Source: Porticoccus sp964608185 (lineage in GTDB: Bacteria > Pseudomonadota > Gammaproteobacteria > Pseudomonadales > Porticoccaceae). Taken from it: DNA of 55,562 bases. The stretch is from positions 1 to 55,562 of the forward strand of contig CAZSMR010000003.1 of assembly GCA_964608185.1 (NCBI GenBank). Reading direction: 5' to 3'. Shown piece after piece: positions 44,501 through 53,163 of the stretch; within the stretch, counting starts at the first letter, position 1; each line of letters begins with the position of its first letter. Position numbers and translations under genes: made by a program. The notes below the pieces were generated by a model that was not told the origin of the DNA, searched no databases, and was given only the letters and a program-made list of their open reading frames with translations.

Positions 44501-45340
44501 TTGAAAAATTATTATTCGCTAATACGCATCAAATATAGTTTTATTCTGTTAATTTTATTAGTAACCCCGAGTATTTTAGCACTTGAAATACAAGGGTCTC
44601 TATCCCAAGGATCTTTGGTGTCAGGGTATGTTAATCCAAACACAAAATTAATTTTTTTAGGTCGTGATGTAAGAGTTCATAAAAGTGGATTATTTGTTTT
44701 CGGTCTTGGCCGTGATGCACCAAAAGAAATTACTATTACTATAATTGGTAGCGATACCAAAAAAGAGAATCACAAATTTTCAGTCCTTCAAAGAGAATAC
44801 AATGAACAAAGAATATCAGGTGTACCTGCAGATACAGTTTTCCCTCCCACTTCAGTAATAGATAGAATAAAAAATGAAGCAAAAGAAGTTCGCATTGCAA
44901 GACAAGTAGATAGCGATACTTTAGATTTTTTGACTGGCTTTAGTATGCCTCTAGAGGGCCCTATAACCGGAGTCTATGGCAGTCGTAGAGTGTATAATGG
45001 ACACCCAGGAAATCCTCATTATGGGTTAGATATTGCTGCTCCATCAGGAACGGATATTTACTCTCCTGCACCCGGTGTAGTCGAGCTTGTTAATCATGAC
45101 ATGTTTTATTCTGGTGGTACTTTGCTAATAAGTCATGGTCTTGGAGTTAGTTCAACTTTCATACATCTCAGTAAAGTTGAGGTTACTGTTGGCCAGAGAG
45201 TTGAAAGAGGTCAGCTTATAGGTAAAGTTGGTTCTTCAGGAAGAGCTACTGGGCCTCATTTAGACTGGAGGATTAATTGGTTCAATATAAGATTAGATCC
45301 AGAGTTGATTTTAAAGGACTTTCCGTTATCAAATAAATGA
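44501..45340 (+). CDS. M23-family (LytM-like) peptidase, HxD variant
   Basis: An exported LytM/M23 protein, probably a peptidoglycan endopeptidase or an activator of one. The 279 residues begin with a signal or anchor segment (about residues 11-28, SFILLILLVTPSILA). An N-terminal beta domain precedes the peptidase domain (about residues 150-275). The first ligand pair is His173 and Asp177 in HYGLDIAAPSG, then His222, and the usual HLH is GPHLDW (His253, Asp255), so a zinc-ligand His is replaced by Asp. I recall the same HLDW from related gammaproteobacterial proteins. The start is TTG 44501 with no clear ribosome site nearby. Confidence 0.8.
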   Translation: MKNYYSLIRIKYSFILLILLVTPSILALEIQGSLSQGSLVSGYVNPNTKLIFLGRDVRVHKSGLFVFGLGRDAPKEITITIIGSDTKKENHKFSVLQREYNEQRISGVPADTVFPPTSVIDRIKNEAKEVRIARQVDSDTLDFLTGFSMPLEGPITGVYGSRRVYNGHPGNPHYGLDIAAPSGTDIYSPAPGVVELVNHDMFYSGGTLLISHGLGVSSTFIHLSKVEVTVGQRVERGQLIGKVGSSGRATGPHLDWRINWFNIRLDPELILKDFPLSNK

Positions 45341-45477
45341 GTTTAATCTTACCCTAAACCCAATACACGTAATCTATCCAAATTGATCTTTCTCACTGTA
45401 TAGCTTAGAGATATAGTTTTACTGCTGTCTTTGACTTAAACTTATGTTTATGATGATTTTTTATTTCGAGGAGTATT

Positions 45478-45663
45478 ATGATTGATAAAAAGTTATTAGA
45501 TATTTTAGTATGCCCTCTCAGCAAAGGCCCGCTTGAGTATATAAAAGATAAAGATGAACTTGTTTGCCGAAGCAGTGGCCTTGCTTATCCTATCAGGGAT
45601 GGCATTCCAATTATGCTTCAAACAGAGGCAAGACCGTTAAATGCGGATGAAAAACTAAGCTAA
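45478..45663 (+). CDS. Trm112-family zinc-finger-like protein (YcaR type)
   Basis: A 61-residue protein with LLDILVCPLSKGPLEYIKDKDELVCRSSGLAYPIRDGIPIML, the Trm112/UPF0434 fold. In other organisms such proteins activate methyltransferases; in bacteria the partner is mostly unknown. Only two Cys (in VCPLSKG and VCRS) of the four-Cys zinc site are present, as in many bacterial YcaR proteins. GAGGAG seven bases upstream strongly supports ATG 45478. hinT follows after 39 bases. Confidence 0.88.
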   Translation: MIDKKLLDILVCPLSKGPLEYIKDKDELVCRSSGLAYPIRDGIPIMLQTEARPLNADEKLS

Positions 45664-45702
45664 ATAAAAAATAGATCAATTAGAATTAAGGTTATGAAAA
45701 AA

Positions 45703-46053
45703 ATGGCGGATAAAACGCTTTTTCAAAAAATTATGACTGGAGACATACCTTCAGATATTCTCTATGAAGATGAATATTGCATAGTGATAAAGGATATAGC
45801 GCCTCAAGCACCTACGCATTTGCTGATAATTCCAAGGAAAGCTATACCAATGCTCGCAAATGCCTCCACTGATGATAAGAGCTTGTTGGGGCATCTATTA
45901 TTAGTAGCTACTGACACAGCCAAACAATTAGGAATAGAAGAAGCTTTTCGTATAGTTATAAATAACGGTGTCGAAGCTGGTCAGACAGTTTTTCACTTAC
46001 ACCTACATTTGTTGGGTAATAAGAAGTTTTTAGAAAATAATCTTAGTTTTTAA
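45703..46053 (+). CDS. hinT: Histidine triad nucleotide-binding protein HinT
   Basis: HinT is a cytoplasmic HIT hydrolase acting on adenosine phosphoramidates. The 116-residue product contains FQKIMTGDIPSDILYEDE at its start and the full triad HLHLHLLGNK near its end. The ATG at 45703 aligns with the E. coli N-terminus, and AAGG is 11 bases upstream; the ATG at 45694, three codons earlier, is only two bases from that AAGG and so is less likely. Unlike the HIT protein at 7233-7655, all three His are present. Confidence 0.92.
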   Translation: MADKTLFQKIMTGDIPSDILYEDEYCIVIKDIAPQAPTHLLIIPRKAIPMLANASTDDKSLLGHLLLVATDTAKQLGIEEAFRIVINNGVEAGQTVFHLHLHLLGNKKFLENNLSF

Positions 46054-46151
46054 ATTTTCATAAAACAGTAGCAAGGAAAGCCCAGATTTTTTGGTTGCTT
46101 AAAACAATTACTTTAAAAATGTCTCAGATAAAATATGGGATTTAATTATTT

Positions 46152-48752
46152 ATGAAAATTGCTGAAATCAGAAGTTCATTCCTTAAATATTTTGAACGAC
46201 ATAATCATAAGACTATAACTAGTAGTAGTTTGGTGCCTATCAACGATCCCACTTTATTGTTCACAAACGCAGGCATGGTTCAATTTAAAGAAGTTTTTTT
46301 GGGTAATGACAAATATAAATATCCTCGTGCTGCTTCATCACAACGCTGTGTTAGAGCCGGTGGAAAACACAACGATCTTGAGAATGTTGGTTATACGGCC
46401 CGTCATCATACCTTTTTTGAAATGCTTGGAAATTTTAGTTTTGGAGATTATTTTAAACAGGATGCGATTATATTTGCATGGAAATTTCTAACTGAAGAGC
46501 TAGGACTACCGGAAGAGCGCTTATGGATTACTGTGCATGATTCGGATAATGAGGCAGCAAGTATATGGTTAGATAAGATTGGTGTTAGCCCAGATCGTTT
46601 TTCTCGGTTAGGTGAAGATAATTTTTGGCAGATGGGAGAAACAGGTCCTTGTGGCCCTTGCTCAGAAATTTTTTATGATCATGGAGAAAATGTCCGTGGT
46701 GGTCCTCCTGGCAGTAGTAATGACGATCTTGATCGTTATATAGAAATATGGAATTTAGTTTTCATGCAGTACGAAAAGAAAGCAGATGGGACTATGGATC
46801 CTCTACCAAGACCTTCTGTTGATACCGGGATGGGACTTGAGAGAATTGCTGCTGTAATGCAGGGTGTTCATAACAACTATGATATAGATCTTTTTCAAGC
46901 TTTACTGAAGTCAGCGGGCAAAGCAACAGGGACTAGCGACTTAAAAAATAAATCTCTCAGAGTAATAGCTGATCATATTCGTTCTTGTAGTTTTTTGATT
47001 GTCGACGGAGTGTTGCCGTCAAACGAGGGTCGAGGTTACGTCTTACGTCGAATCATTCGTAGGGCAATTCGTCATGGGAATCAGCTAGGGCAGAAGCAAC
47101 CATTTTTTCATTCTTTAGTTTCAGATCTATGTACTGTTATGGGTGAAGCGTACCCAGAGCTAGTTAAGGCCAAGCTGAATGTTAAAAAAGTGCTATTAAA
47201 AGAAGAAAAGCAGTTTGAGAAAACTCTAGAAAGAGGGATGTCTTTGCTGAACTCTTTTCTAAATAAACTTGATGGCGATGTCATTCCTGGCGATATAGTT
47301 TTTACTCTTTATGATACGTATGGATTTCCTGTTGATTTGGTCAATGATATTGCGAGAGAGAGGAGTCTCTCACTAGACATCAAAGGCTATGAAGAATCTA
47401 TGAAAATTCAGAGAGAGAGGGCTCGTTCTGCTGGAAAATTTAGTACTGATTACGTTCAAAAATTTGACCTTAGCGGAAAAACTGAATTTACTGGTTATGA
47501 ATCTACCTCATCTAAAGGAAAGATTTTAGCCTTAATATTAAACGGAAATTTGGTTGATAGTGCTTCAGAAGGGGATAAAGCAGCAGTAATTTTAGATCGC
47601 ACTTCTTTTTATGCTGAATCTGGAGGCCAGGTTAGTGATCATGGGTATTTAATAGCTGACTCTGTCAAATTTTTAGTAACCGATTGTCAAAAACAAGGAG
47701 ATCACTTTTTACATATTGGTACAGTTTCCTTTGGATCCATAAGTATCGGTCAAGAGATTGACTCCGTTGTTGATGCTAATTTTCGATCAGCAATTCAAAT
47801 TAACCACTCTGCAACTCATTTGTTGCATTCAGCCTTAAGAAAAATTTTAGGAGAACATGTTTTACAAAAAGGTTCCCTAGTTGATAGCAATCGTCTTCGA
47901 TTCGACTTTAGTCATACCGAAGTTATTTCATCTGAACAAAGAAAATCTATAGAGAGAATCGTCAATAAAGAAATTCGCCGTAATACTTCAGTTCTGACTG
48001 ATATTTGCGATATAAACACAGCGCAGAAAAAGGGTGCCATCTCTTTATTTGGGGAAAAATATGGAGATGAAGTAAGAGTCCTAAACATGGGTGATGGTTT
48101 TTCTGTAGAACTTTGTGGTGGCACACATGTATTGTGTACTGGAGATATTGGTGTATTTAAGATTATTTCTGAAACTGGAGTTGCAGCGGGTATTCGTCGA
48201 ATAGAGGCTATAACTGGAGATCTTGCGCTAAGTTACTTTGACAAGTTAGAGCGCGATTTGGAGAGATTATCTCTCGCTTTAAAATCTACTCCAGAAAATA
48301 TTCTAGAAAAAGCTACAATATTATTGTCTGAATCTAAGGAGTTAGAAAAACAGAATACTCGCTTAAAGGCAAAAATAGCTGGTTTAGCAGGAAATGATCT
48401 GCTTTCTACAGCTAGGGATATAAAAGGAGTTAAGGTTTTATCGGCTATTATTGAGGGAGTTGATCCTAAAACATTACGAGACACAGTAGATAAGATAAAA
48501 AATCAACTCGGCCAAAGTGTTGTAATATTAGCAGTGCCTAATAAAGATAAGATTGTTTTAGTGTCGGGACTAACCCAAGGGGTGCCAAAGTCGGTTCATG
48601 CAGGAAAGTTAATGGAATTTGTGGCGACTCAGTTGGGTGGCAAAGGTGGAGGCCGAAGAGATATGGCTCAGGGCGGAGGTATAAATATTGACGCTCTGCC
48701 CGAAGCAATAAAGTCTGTCTTCGGATGGATAGAAGAAAAACTGAGCGATTGA
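46152..48752 (+). CDS. alaS: Alanyl-tRNA synthetase
   Basis: This enzyme charges tRNA-Ala and edits mischarged Ser or Gly. The 866 residues match E. coli (876). The class II core has SSSLVPINDPTLLFTNAGMVQFKEVF and ARHHTFFEMLGNFSFGDYFK. The editing domain carries NHSATHLLHSALRKILG and CGGTHVLCTGDIG, the four zinc-binding residues. The C-terminal C-Ala domain has GGKGGGRRDMAQGGG. It precedes lysC, as in Pseudomonas and many gammaproteobacteria. Confidence 0.98.
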   Translation: MKIAEIRSSFLKYFERHNHKTITSSSLVPINDPTLLFTNAGMVQFKEVFLGNDKYKYPRAASSQRCVRAGGKHNDLENVGYTARHHTFFEMLGNFSFGDYFKQDAIIFAWKFLTEELGLPEERLWITVHDSDNEAASIWLDKIGVSPDRFSRLGEDNFWQMGETGPCGPCSEIFYDHGENVRGGPPGSSNDDLDRYIEIWNLVFMQYEKKADGTMDPLPRPSVDTGMGLERIAAVMQGVHNNYDIDLFQALLKSAGKATGTSDLKNKSLRVIADHIRSCSFLIVDGVLPSNEGRGYVLRRIIRRAIRHGNQLGQKQPFFHSLVSDLCTVMGEAYPELVKAKLNVKKVLLKEEKQFEKTLERGMSLLNSFLNKLDGDVIPGDIVFTLYDTYGFPVDLVNDIARERSLSLDIKGYEESMKIQRERARSAGKFSTDYVQKFDLSGKTEFTGYESTSSKGKILALILNGNLVDSASEGDKAAVILDRTSFYAESGGQVSDHGYLIADSVKFLVTDCQKQGDHFLHIGTVSFGSISIGQEIDSVVDANFRSAIQINHSATHLLHSALRKILGEHVLQKGSLVDSNRLRFDFSHTEVISSEQRKSIERIVNKEIRRNTSVLTDICDINTAQKKGAISLFGEKYGDEVRVLNMGDGFSVELCGGTHVLCTGDIGVFKIISETGVAAGIRRIEAITGDLALSYFDKLERDLERLSLALKSTPENILEKATILLSESKELEKQNTRLKAKIAGLAGNDLLSTARDIKGVKVLSAIIEGVDPKTLRDTVDKIKNQLGQSVVILAVPNKDKIVLVSGLTQGVPKSVHAGKLMEFVATQLGGKGGGRRDMAQGGGINIDALPEAIKSVFGWIEEKLSD

Positions 48753-48913
48753 TTTATAATATTAAATGAACAATAAGCTGGGTAAGCAATATCCCTTAAC
48801 TTTGCTGATGATATGGTGTTTAATTGCGCGCCTTTCTGTAAGTTTTTATGGTGCTGGGAAAGCGCTATTTCGGCATGCAATACTGAAATCTTTTTTAAGA
48901 GTCTAGGTCATAC

Positions 48914-50149
48914 ATGAGTTTACTAGTTCAAAAATTTGGAGGCACCTCAGTTGCTACTGTTGAAAGAATTGAGGCTGTAGCGGATAAAATTTCCAATTTC
49001 CGTAAACGCGGAGACGATATAGTAGTAGTAGTTTCTGCAATGAGTGGCGAGACTAATCGTTTAGTTGCATTAGCAGACAGTGTTGATAAGGCTGCTAGCT
49101 CGAGAGAAATGGATGTTTTATTATCCACCGGAGAGCAAGTCACAATTGCTCTGTTATGCATGGCTTTACATAAGAGAGGCAACGAAGCAAAATCTTACAT
49201 TGGCTCTCAAGTTCGAATTTTAACAGATAGTGCTCATTCCAAGGCTAGAATTCAATCTATTGATTCTCACCAAATAGAAAAAGATCTCGCCCAGGGTAGA
49301 GTGATCGTAGTGGCAGGATTTCAAGGTGTTGACGACCAAGGAAATATCACGACTCTTGGGCGAGGAGGTTCTGATACAACTGCAGTAGCTTTAGCTGTCT
49401 CTTTAAAAGCAGACGAATGTCAAATTTATACAGATGTTGACGGTGTTTATACAACAGATCCTCGTGTTGTTAAAGACGCTCGTAGGCTGGATAAGGTTAC
49501 TTTCGAAGAAATGCTTGAAATGGCTAGCCAAGGCTCTAAAGTTTTACAGATTAGGGCCGTAGAGTTTGCTGGTAAATACAAGATTCCTTTGAGAGTCTTG
49601 TCTGCCTTTAACAAAGGATCTGGAACTTTAATTACACTTGAGGATAATCTCGATATGGAAAAACCTATTGTTTCTGGCATTGCTTTTAATCGGGACGAGG
49701 CCAAGCTTACAGTTCGAGGAATACCAGATGTTCCTGGAAGTGCCGCACGAATTCTTGGTGCAGTTGGTCGAGCTAATATTGAAGTCGATGTAATTGTACA
49801 AAACGTTGCCCAAGATAAAACAGCCTCTCTAACTTTTACTGTCCACAGAAATGAGATGAAAAAAGCAGAAGATGTATTAAATAAAGTAGCTATAGAGTTA
49901 GGAGCCATATCCGTTGAGTCTGATGAAAATATCGCTAAGCTTGCTTTAGTGGGTGTAGGAATGAGATCCCACGCAGGGGTTGCTGCAACTATGTTTGATA
50001 CTCTAGGAAAAGAAAACGTAAATATACAGATGATTAGTACTTCAGAGATAAAAATCACAGTTGTGATTGCTGAAGACTCATTAGATTTATCGGTTAGGTC
50101 CCTACATAGTATTTTTGGTTTAGATAAACAAGTCGACCCCAACCAATAA
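48914..50149 (+). CDS. lysC: Aspartate kinase (monofunctional, with two ACT domains)
   Basis: Aspartokinase phosphorylates aspartate, the first step to Lys, Thr, Met and diaminopimelate. The 411 residues match the Pseudomonas/Bacillus-type enzyme. KFGGTSV is at residues 7-13; STGEQVTIALLCMAL and TLGRGGSDTTAVALAVSLKADECQIYTDVDGVYTTDPR form the kinase core. The C-terminal ACT pair (about residues 260-405) contains IPDVPGSAARILGAVGRANIEVDVIVQN and GVGMRSHAGVAATMFDTLG, for feedback control. There is no lysine riboswitch-like sequence in the 161-base leader. csrA, the usual next gene, is missing. Confidence 0.97.
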   Translation: MSLLVQKFGGTSVATVERIEAVADKISNFRKRGDDIVVVVSAMSGETNRLVALADSVDKAASSREMDVLLSTGEQVTIALLCMALHKRGNEAKSYIGSQVRILTDSAHSKARIQSIDSHQIEKDLAQGRVIVVAGFQGVDDQGNITTLGRGGSDTTAVALAVSLKADECQIYTDVDGVYTTDPRVVKDARRLDKVTFEEMLEMASQGSKVLQIRAVEFAGKYKIPLRVLSAFNKGSGTLITLEDNLDMEKPIVSGIAFNRDEAKLTVRGIPDVPGSAARILGAVGRANIEVDVIVQNVAQDKTASLTFTVHRNEMKKAEDVLNKVAIELGAISVESDENIAKLALVGVGMRSHAGVAATMFDTLGKENVNIQMISTSEIKITVVIAEDSLDLSVRSLHSIFGLDKQVDPNQ

Positions 50150-50164
50150 GTTTCCTCGAGAATA

Positions 50165-50192
50165 TTGATTTCTGGCAGAGTGTTGCTATTAT
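50165..50192 (+). promoter_or_regulatory. Probable promoter of tRNA-Ser
   Basis: TTGATT (50165-50170), a 16-base spacer and TATTAT (50187-50192) precede the tRNA by 46 bases, directly downstream of lysC. Confidence 0.5.
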
Positions 50193-50238
50193 ACCGCCCT
50201 CAAATCTATCCGTAATTTAAAGAATAGTGGATTCATCT

Positions 50239-50329
50239 GGAGAGGTGGCCGAGTGGCTGAAGGCGCGCCCCTGCTAAGGGTGTATAGGCTAATACCCTAT
50301 CGAGGGTTCGAATCCCTCTCTCTCCGCCA
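50239..50329 (+). tRNA. tRNA-Ser(GCU)
   Basis: A complete 91-base class II tRNA with encoded CCA end. Acceptor GGAGAGG pairs with CTCTCC, the anticodon loop CTGCTAA gives GCT (50273-50275), a long variable arm (GTATAGGCTAATACC type) follows, and the T-arm is GAGGG-TTCGAAT-CCCTC. It sits after lysC, as in Pseudomonas where csrA lies between them. Confidence 0.98.
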
Positions 50330-50470
50330 TATTATTTTCTTCAATGAAAAAACACTGCATAGCAGTAGTTTTAGATTAATTTAAAAAATTAACGAAAATC
50401 TCAAACATAAAATTTGAAATAATTTGTGAGTTTGGCGATCAAATAGGACCTTGATTGCAATTCAAAGCTT

Positions 50471-50551
50471 ATTTATATTTGATTCATGTGAGTTTTACAA
50501 TTTATAAAAAATATTTTTAATGTAATTTATATTTGATTAGATCTCATGTGA
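50471..50551 (+). repeat. Two composite direct repeats 54 bases apart
   Basis: ATTTATATTTGATT occurs at 50471-50484 and again at 50525-50538, each followed by TCATGTGA (50484-50491 and 50544-50551). The 54-base pitch is close to five helical turns, as expected for two binding sites on one face of DNA. Confidence 0.55.
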
Positions 50552-50654
50552 CATGCGAATAACTTGCTAAATTTGAGCTTATAGTTAATGGCGACTATAA
50601 ACAATAATCATTGCTATTTGATGATGGTTAGGGTCCGTAACTATTTTAATTTAG

Positions 50655-50689
50655 TCATAATTGCTAAGTCATTATGATAATCGTAGAAT
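50655..50689 (+). promoter_or_regulatory. Probable carboxylase-operon promoter with overlapping operator dyad
   Basis: TTGCTA (50661-50666), a 17-base spacer and TAGAAT (50684-50689) form a promoter 65 bases before the first gene. The perfect dyad TCATAAT-N9-ATTATGA (50655-50677) overlaps the -35 and spacer, and a second small palindrome ATTAT-G-ATAAT (50671-50681) lies in the spacer. This looks like an operator, though the regulator is not in the window. Confidence 0.5.
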
Positions 50690-50754
50690 AGTTTAGTGAT
50701 TCGCAAATAAAAAAACTTGTTTTTCAAACTTTTCTAGAATTAAGGTAGCTCGAT

Positions 50755-52692
50755 ATGGGAATGCTAATTAATATCGATAATGGTGGTACGCTAACAGATA
50801 TATGCGTGCTCAAAGATAATAATTTTTATGCAACAAAAACGCTTACTACTCCTTACGATTTAAGTAAATGTTTTTTTGATGGTTTAAAAGATGTTTCGAA
50901 AGCTGTTTATGGTCAGGAAGATGTTACTCGATTGCTCGCTGAAGTCGAGCACATCAGATATTCGACTACCCAGGGAACAAACGCTATCGTAGAGCGTAAG
51001 GGTCCGAAATTAGGCATGGTTATAAACAAGGGTAATGCAGATTTAATCAAATCGATGAAAGCAAAAGATCCAGATCTATTTACTTTTCTTGTTGGAGATC
51101 GTGTCGAAGAAATAAATTTAGCTGACTTGAAAGATACAGAGAGTGCAGCAGAGACTACTACTGCAATCACAAGATTAACTGCAAGAGGAGCAAACCGTGT
51201 CGTAGTTTGTTTTGATACTGATAATGCTACCCAATATGAATCTCAATTTAAAAGAATTGCTTTTAATAACTATCCACGCCATCTTTTAGGCGCTGTTCCA
51301 ATGTTGTTCGCTAGCGAGCTTGCTGAGGACGTTTCAGCTAATCGTAGAGGCTGGACAGCATTAGTGAACTCCTTTTTACACCCTGCTATGGAAAGTTTTT
51401 TATATAACGCAGAGAATCGTCTACGCGAGTACCGAACAAAAAATCCTTTACTTATTTTTCGTAACGATGGAGACGCATCTAGAGTTGCTAAAACGATTGC
51501 TCTTAAAACGTATAGTTCAGGACCACGTGGCGGGATGGAAGGTGTTAAGGAGTTTAGTAAGCAATACAAACTTACCGATGTTATTTCTATGGATATTGGC
51601 GGCACTACTACTGATATCGGACATGTAGTAAACAATAATGTAGAAGAGTCACGTCGAGGTAGCGTAGAAGGGGTACCAATTTCATTCGGACTTTGTGAAA
51701 TAGCAAGTCCTGGTGTTGGAGGAAGCTCTATTCTATCAATACATGAAAAAAATATTCAAGTAGGCCCAGAAAGTGTTGGTGCTGTTCCTGGGCCAGCAAG
51801 TTTTGGTCGTGGCGGTAAAGAATCTACAATGACTGATGTCAATCTTTTATTAGGCTTACTTGACCCCCAAACCTTTTTTGGAGGTGGACTTAAGCTAGAT
51901 ATTGATAGAGCAAGAGCTGCGATCGAAGAAAATATTGCTAGTCCTCTAGGTGTTTCTTCAGACGAGGCATTAATCAAACTACGTGATGCATATGATAAAA
52001 AGGTTTCTGGAGAAATAACCCAGTTCGCTGCCGTCACTGATGAGACTGTCTTGCTAGCCTTTGGAGGTGCTGGACCAATGAGCGCCTGTGGTATTGCAGA
52101 TAAAGCTGGTATAAAAACTGTATTTATACCTAAAACTGCAGCTGTTTTTAGTGCTTATGGCATTGGTTCTTGTGACATAGGCCAAAGTTATTCTATCGTG
52201 TTAGCTGACTTCACAAATAAAACACTTGAATCAGCTTATGCCAACTTAGCAGAAAAAGCTGGTCGGGATATGTTTGCAGAGGGTTATGCTGCCGGCGATT
52301 ATGATATTAGCGCACAAATTGTAGGCGCTAAAGGAAGTAATGAAACTACGCATAAACTAGCTAGTAAGATTTCATTTCCAAAAGATTTGTCTGATTCAGA
52401 TTCTGCTACATTAGAATTTTCCGCACGAAAAAGACTCAGAATTGATAGTAGCCAGCAGGCTAAAGTAACAAAAGGATCTGCAGCCAAAGAAAGTTCTGTT
52501 AGATCTATTTTTGGTGAGAATCAAAAATGGAGTGATTTATCTGTTTATCATGTTAGTCAAATGAAGCCGGGCAATCATGGTTCTGGTCCAGCAGTTATCG
52601 AAGATGAATATTTCACATGTTTGGTTCGCCAAGGGTGGAGTTTTGTTGTAACTGAATTAGGTGATATTTGTTTAACAAAGGGGGCCAAATAA
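50755..52692 (+). CDS. Acetophenone/acetone carboxylase-like alpha subunit (hydantoinase A family)
   Basis: A 645-residue (about 70 kDa) protein of the hydantoinase/oxoprolinase superfamily, with an actin-like ATP site. The N-terminal domain starts LINIDNGGTLTDICVLKDNNFYATKTL, a variant of the usual DIGGTFTD. The ATP-binding core has DIGGTTTDIG (280-289), ASPGVGGSSI and FGGAGPMSACGIADKAGIKTVFIP. Such subunits activate a ketone or carbonate with ATP in acetone, acetophenone or related carboxylases. Size and position match the alpha subunit of acetophenone carboxylase; the substrate is not predictable. AAGGT upstream supports ATG 50755 (or the ATG two codons later). The stop overlaps the next start by one base. 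Confidence 0.75.
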   Translation: MGMLINIDNGGTLTDICVLKDNNFYATKTLTTPYDLSKCFFDGLKDVSKAVYGQEDVTRLLAEVEHIRYSTTQGTNAIVERKGPKLGMVINKGNADLIKSMKAKDPDLFTFLVGDRVEEINLADLKDTESAAETTTAITRLTARGANRVVVCFDTDNATQYESQFKRIAFNNYPRHLLGAVPMLFASELAEDVSANRRGWTALVNSFLHPAMESFLYNAENRLREYRTKNPLLIFRNDGDASRVAKTIALKTYSSGPRGGMEGVKEFSKQYKLTDVISMDIGGTTTDIGHVVNNNVEESRRGSVEGVPISFGLCEIASPGVGGSSILSIHEKNIQVGPESVGAVPGPASFGRGGKESTMTDVNLLLGLLDPQTFFGGGLKLDIDRARAAIEENIASPLGVSSDEALIKLRDAYDKKVSGEITQFAAVTDETVLLAFGGAGPMSACGIADKAGIKTVFIPKTAAVFSAYGIGSCDIGQSYSIVLADFTNKTLESAYANLAEKAGRDMFAEGYAAGDYDISAQIVGAKGSNETTHKLASKISFPKDLSDSDSATLEFSARKRLRIDSSQQAKVTKGSAAKESSVRSIFGENQKWSDLSVYHVSQMKPGNHGSGPAVIEDEYFTCLVRQGWSFVVTELGDICLTKGAK

Positions 52693-53096
52693 TGAAAGTA
52701 TTGATGACTGAATATCTTCGAATAGACTTAGATTCTGAAAAGTGGGAGTGTCGTGTTTGCGAGCATGAAGTTGGTCCAGCGCGAGGAAATTATAAAGAAG
52801 GCCTGCTGGTTTACAACAGAGATCCAGCAGATATTCACCCTTCTGTCATTGACCCAGAAAAATATAAATTTACTTTTTGTCCCGATAAGGACTGGGTCAA
52901 TATTTATGAGTTCTACTGTCCGTCATGTGGCACTCAGATGGAAGTTGAGTATACCTTCCCTGGGCATATGCCGCTGTATGATATGGAAGTAGATGTTGAT
53001 GCTCTTAAAAAACAGTGGAGTGGAAGAGAAGAGCTCAAAGAGCCCACTACAGGTCCAAATGTTCTAGTAGATAGAAACCACGGCCACAATCATTAA
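52692..53096 (+). CDS. Acetone/acetophenone carboxylase-like small zinc-finger subunit
   Basis: A 134-residue (about 16 kDa) protein resembling the small subunit of acetone carboxylase (gamma) and acetophenone carboxylase (beta). Two Cys pairs, CRVC in KWECRVCEHEVG and CPSC in EFYCPSCGTQMEVEY, could hold zinc. The C-terminus is His-rich (NHGHNH). ATG 52692 overlaps the preceding stop (TAATG) with AAAGGGG upstream; a longer TTG start at 52668 lies inside the alpha gene and is unlikely. It sits between two hydantoinase A-type genes, as in the acetophenone carboxylase operon. Confidence 0.8.
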   Translation: MKVLMTEYLRIDLDSEKWECRVCEHEVGPARGNYKEGLLVYNRDPADIHPSVIDPEKYKFTFCPDKDWVNIYEFYCPSCGTQMEVEYTFPGHMPLYDMEVDVDALKKQWSGREELKEPTTGPNVLVDRNHGHNH

Positions 53097-53163
53097 TATA
53101 AAACGGGTTTCTTGCATTTTAAAAGTAAACCAAAAAGCTTTAAAGTTTTAGGAAACAAAAATT

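Larger units (their letters stand above)
50330..50754. other. 425-base AT-rich region between tRNA-Ser and the carboxylase operon
   Basis: I find no gene, tRNA or terminator in it. It contains a pair of direct repeats (50471-50551) and a promoter overlapped by dyads (50655-50689), both described separately. Its position just after a tRNA and before the accessory operon marks the boundary of conserved gene order. Confidence 0.7.

Noticed and set aside
48753..48913. Lysine riboswitch upstream of lysC
   Set aside because: The 161-base leader is too short and shows no five-helix layout or terminator/antiterminator pair.
49447..50142. A 231-codon minus-strand frame opposite lysC
   Set aside because: It lies wholly antisense to a well-matched aspartate kinase, and its Ser/Thr-rich product matches nothing I recognise.
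50330..50470. Integration site (att) repeat of tRNA-Ser
   Set aside because: I looked for a copy of the tRNA 3' end further downstream in the window and found none, and there is no integrase gene, so a mobile element is not supported.
52668..52691. Longer N-terminus of the small carboxylase subunit
   Set aside because: It reads from a TTG inside the alpha gene; ATG 52692 has a strong ribosome site and the usual TAATG coupling.
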